This document shows positions 54,105 to 61,364 of a stretch of 64,000 nucleotides of DNA, in pieces (positions within the stretch are counted from its first letter, which is position 1; each line of letters opens with the position of its first letter). The notes under the pieces were generated by a model that saw only the letters and a list, made by a program, of their open reading frames with translations, was not told the origin of the DNA and searched no databases. The DNA is from PFJX01 sp963713085 (lineage in GTDB: Bacteria > Pseudomonadota > Gammaproteobacteria > Burkholderiales > Thiobacillaceae): NCBI GenBank assembly GCA_963713085.1, contig CAVQKQ010000013.1:124001-188000 (forward strand), in the 5' to 3' direction. The position numbers were made by a program, and so were the translations under genes.

Positions 54105-54941
54105 ATGATTAAGACTGTACCGAAGCGGCTATATATAGGTTTCTTCGCAATATTCCTGCCATCCATGTTGTTCAGTACAGCAGCATTCAGTTTCTTGGGT
54201 TTGGAACTGGGTGGTTCTTCCGACACGGCTGCGACTGGAGGTGCTGGCGGAGCCAATTCCCAGGGAGCCAACAGCCAACTGGAGCATTGCGATGAAACAC
54301 TGGGCACCTTGGGCGTCGAGGAGGACCAAAGCGCGCCTTGGTGGAGTGCATATGCAAGCCGATATCCGGCTTTGGGTAGTACAACTCCGGTGCTTCGCAT
54401 GCTGATTCAGCAGTCCAATTGTTTTGTAGTGGTTGAACGTGGTCGTTCTATGAACAATATGATGCGTGAACGAGAATTGCAGCAGTCTGGTGAGATGCGT
54501 TCTGGTAGCAATTTTGGCAAGGGGCAGATGGTCGCTGCCGATTACACCATGCAGCCAAGTATCCAATTTTCCGCTAAAGGTACCGGCGGTCTAGGCGGGG
54601 CACTCGGAGGGCTTTTTGGTGGTGTTGTCGGCGCCGTTGCAGGGGGCCTGAAGTCCAACGAGGCCGCCACTACGCTTCTGCTTATCGACAACCGTTCAGG
54701 CGTGCAAATTTCCTCTTCCGTTGGCAGCGCGAAGAATTACGACTTTGACTTGGCTGGCGGCTTCTTCGGCGGGGGTGCAGCTGGCGGAGCAGGCGCCTTT
54801 ACCAATACTCCTGAGGGCAAGGTTCTCACCGCTGCATTCGTGGACTCCTACAACCAAATGGTCAAGTCCCTGCGTAACTACAAAGCGCAGCAGGTGAAGG
54901 GTGGACTAGGTAAAGGTGGCCGTTTGAACGTTGGCGATTAA
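54105..54941 (+). CDS. CsgG/HfaB-like exported protein
   Basis: A 278-residue protein. N-terminal signal-like hydrophobic segment (about 10-30). The core carries the CsgG-family pattern: CFVVVERGRSMNNMMREREL, the SG...GKGQMVAADYTM turn and a C-terminal EGKVLTAAFVDSYNQMVKSL. Family members form outer-membrane secretion or lipoprotein assemblies. Gly-rich segments at about 160-180 and 220-235 are unusual. It marks the start of the AT-richer region. Confidence 0.7.
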   Translation: MIKTVPKRLYIGFFAIFLPSMLFSTAAFSFLGLELGGSSDTAATGGAGGANSQGANSQLEHCDETLGTLGVEEDQSAPWWSAYASRYPALGSTTPVLRMLIQQSNCFVVVERGRSMNNMMRERELQQSGEMRSGSNFGKGQMVAADYTMQPSIQFSAKGTGGLGGALGGLFGGVVGAVAGGLKSNEAATTLLLIDNRSGVQISSSVGSAKNYDFDLAGGFFGGGAAGGAGAFTNTPEGKVLTAAFVDSYNQMVKSLRNYKAQQVKGGLGKGGRLNVGD

Positions 54942-55422
54942 CGCCGGTATCTACTGCACTTTCCGTTTCACGGCGAGTGCAGGTTCTTCCTATTGAGTTT
55001 GGCCTGACTCACACGGGAATTAATCCCGAAAGTTCTGGAACTGTCGATGTACCCCTGGATTCCTCCCGTCAGCCCCACACGGATGACGGTGAGGCTCTCC
55101 AACCAATCCGATCAAGCCCCAGCTAGGACACCCGACTAGACACGACCTCCGGCACTTTAACCCATCCAAGTGGCTATACCCACTGTGTTGGGTTCAATGT
55201 GGGAATGGAACGGGGATCACTTTGATTTGACTGGGTTTGATCGAGATTTCCCCTTCGAGACGACGTGGGACCGGGACCGTGACCCTGTCCGGGGCCGTGG
55301 GGGATAACAGAAACACATCTTTTTATATTTCTGTATATAACAACTTCACTCTGTTATCCCCATGACCCCCGATAAACCAATCAGGTCCCACAGGATTCGG
55401 TCTCGACGTTCCAATCTACCTG
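54942..55422. other. non-coding region with nested inverted repeats
   Basis: No gene supported. The first 350 bases hold no clear feature apart from a 5-bp hairpin (CGGGA-attaa-TCCCG) near 55014. The nested inverted repeats at 55265-55391 are listed separately. The sequence is AT-richer than the first 50 kb. Confidence 0.5.
55265..55391. repeat. nested inverted repeats around an AT-rich core
   Basis: Inner arms GGGGATAACAGA (55300-55311) and TCTGTTATCCCC (55350-55361) are perfect 12-bp inverted repeats, separated by a 38-base AT-rich core (CTTTTTATATTTCTGTATAT). Outer arms GTGGGACC (55265-55272) and GGTCCCAC (55384-55391) are also inverted. This could be an operator, a recombination or replication site, or a folded RNA. 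Confidence 0.6.
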
Positions 55423-55689
55423 TCAGATCGACTTTGATTTCTTCCTGGCTTCCTGGGCTGCTGCCAGTTGGTTGACCTGCCTCAGGAGGTTTTGCTTCTG
55501 ACGGTCTGCCACAGCATCCTTCGGAACGATCATTCCATGTGACCTGACCCGGTACTCCAACACGATCACCGTCTCGTTCGTTTGTTCATCGTACACCTGC
55601 TGAATCTTCCTGTAGCTCGACCTGATCTTCTTGTCGTTGAAGCCAAACACCCGGTCTAGCAAGGTCAGCAGTTGCGTTGAATCGTTCAT
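55423..55689 (-). CDS. hypothetical protein
   Basis: An 88-residue soluble protein, start behind GAGGTGAT. It has an amphipathic N-terminal helix (STQLLTLLDRVFG), a beta-like YDEQTNETVIVLEYRV and a Lys/Arg-rich tail (RKKSKS). No family recognised; may bind nucleic acid. It forms a leftward pair with the 69-residue gene. Confidence 0.55.
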   Translation of the reverse strand: MNDSTQLLTLLDRVFGFNDKKIRSSYRKIQQVYDEQTNETVIVLEYRVRSHGMIVPKDAVADRQKQNLLRQVNQLAAAQEARKKSKSI

Positions 55690-55716
55690 CCCATATCACC
55701 TCTTCACTCGTTGTAT

Positions 55717-55926
55717 TTATCTCCTTCCATTGTCGATCTTGTGGACTCTGGCAGTAGGGGAGTAACCGGGATGCAGCCGTCGTGCTTCCAAATTTGCATT
55801 GGCAAACGTAGCAGACCGAACGTACTCATAGATCGTGATTGGTCCATCGACCGAGCTGCTTGTCTTGACCAACGTGATCTCGAACAGGGGATACACGTTG
55901 AGGTTGATGAAGGGATTGAAGCTCAT
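55717..55926 (-). CDS. small hypothetical protein
   Basis: A 69-residue open frame with start ATG at 55926 and GAGGG six bases upstream. Possibly cotranscribed with the 88-residue gene 27 bases downstream. Sequence NPFINLNVYPLFEITLVKTS is beta-like. No family recognised. Confidence 0.45.
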   Translation of the reverse strand: MSFNPFINLNVYPLFEITLVKTSSSVDGPITIYEYVRSATFANANLEARRLHPGYSPTARVHKIDNGRR

Positions 55927-56225
55927 TCCGGACCCTCGTCGTTGAAGTTACTGACGAAGGACTTCATCCAACCTTCTGGTCAAAAGATCAACGATCCAAC
56001 ATGGATTCCATCATCAAGTCGTCACACTTCTCTACCACCTTCGATCCTGACACGGCTGGAACTGTTGGGTGACGTGGGTTGAGACGATGTACCGCCTCAG
56101 TTGTGAAATGTCTGACGACAGTGGAATGCGAGGATAAAAATGCAAGGCATATATCGAATGACATATAAAGTTCTGCCAACTTTCGTCGCAAAGTCCGTCA
56201 AGACTTCTACGCTATGGAGGGTGTC

Positions 56226-58274
56226 ATGACTAAGCTGCTAACAATCTTTATAAATATTGCCTTGATGTCGGGACTGGTGGGATGTGGGGATAATTCTGTC
56301 GCTGGCAGAAAATTGTCAGAAGTCGGTGCTAAGTGTGACCAAAGTAAACAGCAAATGAGCATCATATTCAATGACACTATAATTCCCAATGATAAGCTTA
56401 TTACAGCTAGCAAGATCTGTGAAGCCGCTAACAACTTCTCAGAACTGCTCACTCAAGGACAAATCGAGGCTGGTGAACTTGCAGCAGGAGAAAATACAGA
56501 AGCATGTAAAGCACTAAAAGAAATGATATCCATTGCCGGGTCATATGAAATTGTATTAGAAGATATTAAAAATAGATTCCATGAAAATCCAACAAAAGAA
56601 AATGCGGACATAATTCTTAGCGCAACTACATGCCATATGTCAAAAGAAGAAAGAGCCAATTTAAGCAAGCAGATAGCCTCGGCTGTACATCCTACAATCT
56701 ATTCGGTTGGCACAATAACTACAATAGATAATAAGGTATGCATTGCATATATGGGGGAAGTGTCACTAAATAACGACAATCCCCATACACAAGAAGTGCA
56801 AAATCATCTATATTCTTTCAATTGCGGCTTTCCAAAATCAGAAGTGCCCATAGACCATACAGGCAATCGCCCATTTGGTAATTATTTAAAGGAGACATAC
56901 AAGTACAGTGGAGAATTACCTGAATTTTGGATTTTACATGGAGAAAAACAAATATTTTATTCGCAAACTCAAAAGCCTCCATTGGCTTCTTCCGCTACAA
57001 CCAGTCTGTCTGTGGACACAATTACACTAGATAACTTAAATGCCACTATTGAAAATATAATAAATGGTCGGGTATTTTATGAGGCAAATCAATTATTTAA
57101 ACAACTGGCTAAGTTAGGGGTCATATCAATGAATAAAACGACTCAGGAAGGCGAACTAATGGGCTACGATGTTATCGCTAAAGTTAGTGCTTATGGCTTG
57201 CCTATTGTAACCATATATAGAACTATGCCAGAAGACACATATGAATACGTATTTGCCACCAGCTATCAACCCGAAAACATTGAAATGGTTAATAAAGCGT
57301 TAACTGATCATAACATTGCCATAGATGGAAACAATCAAATAGCAACTGTTACTTACAACTCACACTATGATGATCAAAGGATCGAAATATATGCGGGTGT
57401 TAAGGATAATTATAAGAATATAACAAATGCTTTAACTGAAACAAATACGGGAGGCGGTGAGCAAAGTTCAGGCACTCCCGAGATAACCAATGCAGATGTT
57501 GAGAACTATTTTAACGATAGAAATTCAGAATATCTAGAGCACTATCAAAGCGAATACCGTGGAACGCACTGTCCAGGAGATATTTCAATTACTGATCTAG
57601 ATGGCGATTTGGTTAACAACGAGGCTGTGGTGATGTGTCTTGAAGATGGGAACAGTGAAACGTTTGTTGTTTTACAAAAAAACAAGTCTAAGATTGACAT
57701 ATATAATTCCAATGTAGAATTCAATAGCACCGACAAAATAAGCATAAATAATGGTACAGTAGCTATAGAAACCCAATCTCCACCTGACGCCATTACTAAA
57801 AATATCCATAATTCAATCGTAAAATATAAGTTCCTTAAATCAGGTAAGAATGGTGGTATCTGTATTTCTGAAGGAGAAATACCTAACAATAATTCCGTTC
57901 TCTCTTGCACTGATTTAGCGAGAACGGTAGCTGCAAATTCTAAAATATCAAACCAGCAATCCAGCTCCAATACTTTCAACAGCAGTAATAGTCCAACCTT
58001 GGCATCAGTTCCTATAATTCTCGGAAACAAGAAAGGTGCTTATGATGCACTCTACAAACTAACAGTCAAACTTACGACTATTCAGTCAAGCCCTGATTTA
58101 AAATGCAAAATAGTAGGAACTCAACTGTTAAATAGCACATCTAAATTAGAGTCAGTAATACAACAAGGCGAAATGCTTGAACAAAGAACGGGCAATGACC
58201 AGGGCAGATATAACCTTGTACTTGATCAGGTTGCGATGAGAGAAAAAGCACTCGTGGCATCTGGGTGTAATTGA
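56226..58274 (+). CDS. large AT-rich lipoprotein, unknown function
   Basis: A 682-residue lipoprotein (lipobox SGLVGC, C20). The start at 56226 follows GGAGGGTG, which sits over an in-frame upstream ATG. Codon use is strongly AT-rich, unlike the chromosome, and marks foreign origin. The mature protein is polar, with many Asn, Thr and Ser, a short GGGEQSSG linker near 420, and a Ser/Asn-rich patch near 580-600 (NQQSSSNTFNSSNS). The segment ICISEGEIPNNNSVLSC contains a cysteine pair. No known domain was recognised. Confidence 0.7.
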   Translation: MTKLLTIFINIALMSGLVGCGDNSVAGRKLSEVGAKCDQSKQQMSIIFNDTIIPNDKLITASKICEAANNFSELLTQGQIEAGELAAGENTEACKALKEMISIAGSYEIVLEDIKNRFHENPTKENADIILSATTCHMSKEERANLSKQIASAVHPTIYSVGTITTIDNKVCIAYMGEVSLNNDNPHTQEVQNHLYSFNCGFPKSEVPIDHTGNRPFGNYLKETYKYSGELPEFWILHGEKQIFYSQTQKPPLASSATTSLSVDTITLDNLNATIENIINGRVFYEANQLFKQLAKLGVISMNKTTQEGELMGYDVIAKVSAYGLPIVTIYRTMPEDTYEYVFATSYQPENIEMVNKALTDHNIAIDGNNQIATVTYNSHYDDQRIEIYAGVKDNYKNITNALTETNTGGGEQSSGTPEITNADVENYFNDRNSEYLEHYQSEYRGTHCPGDISITDLDGDLVNNEAVVMCLEDGNSETFVVLQKNKSKIDIYNSNVEFNSTDKISINNGTVAIETQSPPDAITKNIHNSIVKYKFLKSGKNGGICISEGEIPNNNSVLSCTDLARTVAANSKISNQQSSSNTFNSSNSPTLASVPIILGNKKGAYDALYKLTVKLTTIQSSPDLKCKIVGTQLLNSTSKLESVIQQGEMLEQRTGNDQGRYNLVLDQVAMREKALVASGCN

Positions 58275-58399
58275 CTGCTTGAACTATGTTATTTTAACAT
58301 TTGACACATAAGCAATTTCACGTTATATCAATTCATGCATAGAGGACCAAACATATGACTTGAACAGAAATTGCCAACTTCCCAGGTCGTGGGATATAT
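58275..58399. other. short AT-rich spacer
   Basis: Together with the small gene at 58400-58519, this fills the 376-base gap between the large lipoprotein and the gene at 58651. No clear terminator or promoter was found. Confidence 0.3.
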
Positions 58400-58519
58400 T
58401 TAGATCACATCTAAAGCCAAAAGCTCCCTTCTGATTCGCTCAAAACCATCTATGCCTTGTTCCGACATGAGGTTAATAGCGTCTTGTGTTACGACCTGCG
58501 CCCCAATACTGAATAACAT
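58400..58519 (-). CDS. 39-residue small protein
   Basis: A short leftward open frame with an exact AAGGAGG ribosome site four bases before its ATG at 58519. The product begins MLFSIGAQVVTQDAINLMSE and ends LLALDVI; it is mainly helical. The strong ribosome site is the main support. No family recognised. Confidence 0.5.
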   Translation of the reverse strand: MLFSIGAQVVTQDAINLMSEQGIDGFERIRRELLALDVI

Positions 58520-58650
58520 AAAGCCTCCTTAAATATGAGACTTTACGTATTCCTTTTTGGAGCGATCTACTTAGGAGTTGTATAAATCCCGTTGTCTGCT
58601 CAGGTTTTATCTGGGACGGTGTGCTTGTGAGTTCAAGAAGGAGATCACAA

Positions 58651-58863
58651 ATGCACACGTTGACGGAAGACCAGCGAACCATGTTGCTTGACATGCTCAA
58701 CGAGGAGTTTGGGTCTCATCTGGTGTTCGAGGAGTTCTCTGATATCCTGTTCGGTTTGTTCGAGGATATCCCCGGCTTCGAGACGATCTCACAAAGCAAG
58801 GCAAACCGCCTCATCAAACTTCTTTGGAGCAAATACCATGGCAAAGCCCACCAAGAAACCTGA
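58651..58863 (+). CDS. small hypothetical protein
   Basis: A 70-residue protein starting at 58651 (AAGGAG upstream; the frame is open 30 bases earlier). Contains LLDMLNEEFGSHLVFEEFSD, acidic and helical. It overlaps the next gene by 26 bases. No family recognised. Confidence 0.55.
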   Translation: MHTLTEDQRTMLLDMLNEEFGSHLVFEEFSDILFGLFEDIPGFETISQSKANRLIKLLWSKYHGKAHQET

Positions 58864-59137
58864 ACAGAAAACAGAGACACCCGTTGGGTCCACTCCTGTC
58901 GAACCGAAAGTTATCGACATGAACAAGCCGAACATTCAAGAGGCAATTTCCGTCGGCAAGGAGATGTCCAAGAATGCCGAAGTCACGAAGGCTGAGGTTG
59001 CCAGGAAGATGTATGAACACATCAAGGACGAGTCTCGTGAGGTCATCGTCAAGGCGTTCATCGAAGGTGCAAACCTGACTCCTGCCGGCGCTCAGACCTA
59101 CTACTACAACGTCAAACGTAAGGCTGGGAAGAGCTGA
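58838..59137 (+). CDS. small basic hypothetical protein, phage-like
   Basis: A 99-residue protein starting at 58838 (GGAG upstream). A Lys/Pro/Thr-rich N-terminus leads to a helical domain ending IEGANLTPAGAQTYYYNVKR, a pattern I associate with small phage proteins of unknown function. Overlaps the preceding gene in another frame, then ends at a hairpin terminator. Confidence 0.6.
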   Translation: MAKPTKKPEQKTETPVGSTPVEPKVIDMNKPNIQEAISVGKEMSKNAEVTKAEVARKMYEHIKDESREVIVKAFIEGANLTPAGAQTYYYNVKRKAGKS

Positions 59138-59150
59138 TATGTCGTCACGG

Positions 59151-59183
59151 TGCCTTCCTCGATTTCATCGAGGAAGGCAGTTT
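59151..59183 (+). terminator. terminator after the small gene pair
   Basis: A perfect 12-bp stem (TGCCTTCCTCGA, 59151-59162, with TCGAGGAAGGCA, 59168-59179), a five-base loop and a short TTT tail. Begins 13 bases after the stop codon. Confidence 0.75.
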
Positions 59184-59327
59184 ACGTCAGATCTAACGTA
59201 AACCTATTTACAATCCCAAACCCACAGCACATGTGGCTGTCAATGTCTTCCTCGTATTCCCTGGATGCTTTAGAGCAGACAGTATAGGCTAAACTCACTT
59301 TCTAGCTCTCAAACTAAGGAATGTGAA

Positions 59328-60032
59328 GTGAAATACTCTAAGCAGTGGAAACGGCTAGAGGATGTACTGTCAAAGACGTACCACGAACATGGACTTCAGG
59401 GCCGGTTTACTCATGACAAGGATTACCTGAAGTATGCCTTTGAACGAACTGAAGAAATGTGGGAGGAAAATAACGCCAAAGTCCATGATGTTCGGCTTGT
59501 CATGCTCTCGGAGGCCCCACTATTCGGAGATGCTGAAACCTATTTTTACAATCCATCAACTAAGTTTACATCCTTCTTCCACTTCAATGATGCCGAAGCA
59601 ATCTTGGGAAAAGACTTTTCCAAGGATATACGTTTTATTGGTTATAACAAAAAAACTGTCTTGCATGAGATGCTTGCCGAGGCTGGCTTTGTCGTTCTCG
59701 ATTTGTTCCCGTTTGCACTAAATGAAAAGAAGACCGGATTGACATATAGACGACTTCCGGCAGTTGAATACGATAACCTGTTCAATGATCTCTGTGACCT
59801 ATACTTCCTTCCCAAGCTTGTTCGACTAACAAATGGTAAGGTTCCATGGTTCATCTTCCGGTATAAGCGGCTACGAGATAACGTTGGGGCCAGGGTGGCA
59901 AAAGAGTTGGCAGAGATGGGTAAGGATAAAGCAACCATTATTGAGTCCATCCACGGTACCAACATGTCACTGAGCCGAGAGAAGCTAGGACAAATATGGT
60001 CACAGGTCAATGAATCCGCAGATCGCGTCTAA
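59328..60032 (+). CDS. hypothetical protein
   Basis: A 234-residue soluble protein with even codon use, less GC-rich than the chromosome. Noted segments are VRLVMLSEAPLFGDAETYFY and KTVLHEMLAEAGFVVLDLFP, which vaguely recall uracil-DNA-glycosylase-like folds, but the catalytic motifs are not identifiable. The start follows AAGGAATG. No confident assignment. Confidence 0.6.
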   Translation: MKYSKQWKRLEDVLSKTYHEHGLQGRFTHDKDYLKYAFERTEEMWEENNAKVHDVRLVMLSEAPLFGDAETYFYNPSTKFTSFFHFNDAEAILGKDFSKDIRFIGYNKKTVLHEMLAEAGFVVLDLFPFALNEKKTGLTYRRLPAVEYDNLFNDLCDLYFLPKLVRLTNGKVPWFIFRYKRLRDNVGARVAKELAEMGKDKATIIESIHGTNMSLSREKLGQIWSQVNESADRV

Positions 60033-60189
60033 GTGGAAGAATTGATGCTGTTGTGTGAGTTCTACGGATAACTGGGATGTCACTATAATTCACCTCAGAA
60101 TCGCCTCTACCGCTTTCAATCTTCTTTCTGGCATCTTGCTATAGGCGACAGCGATTGAAGGTGGAATACACAAAATTCCACCTGGTCTT

Positions 60190-61286
60190 TCATGATTTAA
60201 CAAGCCTCAGATCAACCTTCTGATTGATAGTGTTAAGTTTATTGATCACATCCCTCGCTTTCGATGAGATGTCCCGCTGTTCAAGGTGAGCATATCGCAT
60301 CGTTGTCTTGATGTCCGTATGACCAAGTATCTCCTTGACCTCGTAGATGCTGAGACCGTTCTGGACAAGTCTGGAGGCATGAGTATGTCGAAGTGTGTGG
60401 ATTGTGCAATCACTCAGCCCGGCACGACGGTATGCCTTACGAATTGACTCGCTTGTGTAACCACGTGCCCCACCACGTCTATTCGTGAAAACGTGTTCGC
60501 TGTTATGGTCTTGATATCGTTTGCTTAACGTGGCGTAAACACGGTCTGTCATGTAAAGAATAGATTCATTCTGGACCTTCGGGCGCCACAGGTGAATCAA
60601 TCTGGAGTTTAGCTCTACTTGTGTCCACCTCAGACGGCAATCTCACTGTACCTGGCGCCAGTGTCCAGAAGGAGGATGACAAGATCATAAGCGTCCTGTT
60701 GTGCCTTCTTGATGCTAGCCGAGCGAAGCTCGTAAGGCTTTACACCCTTTCCCTCACGTCGTGGATTCAACTCATGGAGGAGTCGTTTTTCCTCTTCGAA
60801 TGACAGGTATCGTAACCGATATTTCGGTAATTTGACTTCTGGAAATACGAGTTCGTCTACTTGATACCCCATCCTTCTGACATATTTCCAGGCACCACGT
60901 AGGACATTAAACATATTGCGCAGCGTTGTGGCTGCAATGCCATCTGCAGCTCGGATGTGCTTGAGCCGCTCGAGGTCTCCGGATGTAACTTCATCGATGT
61001 ACTTATCTGTTGATAACATTCTGTGAAGCACAAGAATATGACCCTTGATATTTCGGTGTCCAGATGTTCCTATTTTGCTTTGTTGATACTTGTCTAGGGC
61101 TTCTCGTAGTGTGATTCGTTCCTTCATACCGAGGAATGTCTGAGCATGCAGCTTGCTTCTCCACTCTCTCTCCATCTGCTCGGCAGCACGCTTGTCCATC
61201 GTGTGGGATGAGCGGATATAGGTCTTGCCGTGAAATTGGAACTGGATGTACCAGTACTTGCTGTTGCCTCGCTTGATGACACCCAT
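60190..61286 (-). pseudogene. tyrosine recombinase/integrase split by one frameshift
   Basis: Minus-strand frame 61286-60630 begins MGVIKRGNSKYWYIQFQFHG, an integrase N-terminal arm and core-binding domain, and reaches the first catalytic arginine in LLLDTGARYSEIAV before a stop. The rest continues in another frame (WTQVELNSRLIHLWRPKVQN) to 60190, with HTLRHTHASR, LGHTDI and the catalytic tyrosine in TMRYAHLE. A single missing base near 60633 explains the break. With that base restored the protein would be about 366 residues. The start follows GGAGTCAG. Confidence 0.85.
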
Positions 61287-61364
61287 GTCTGACTCCAATC
61301 TGTGATTCCTACGATCACGGTCCAGCCACTTCAGGGTCAAGACAACGGGATTGTTACATAATCA

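Noticed and set aside
55300..55311. Partial match to a homing endonuclease site (GGGATAACAG core)
   Set aside because: Only about ten bases agree, and it is part of an inverted repeat that explains it better.
55988..56191. 67-codon minus-strand open frame
   Set aside because: TTG start with no ribosome site and no similarity to any family; not distinguishable from chance in the 299-base gap.
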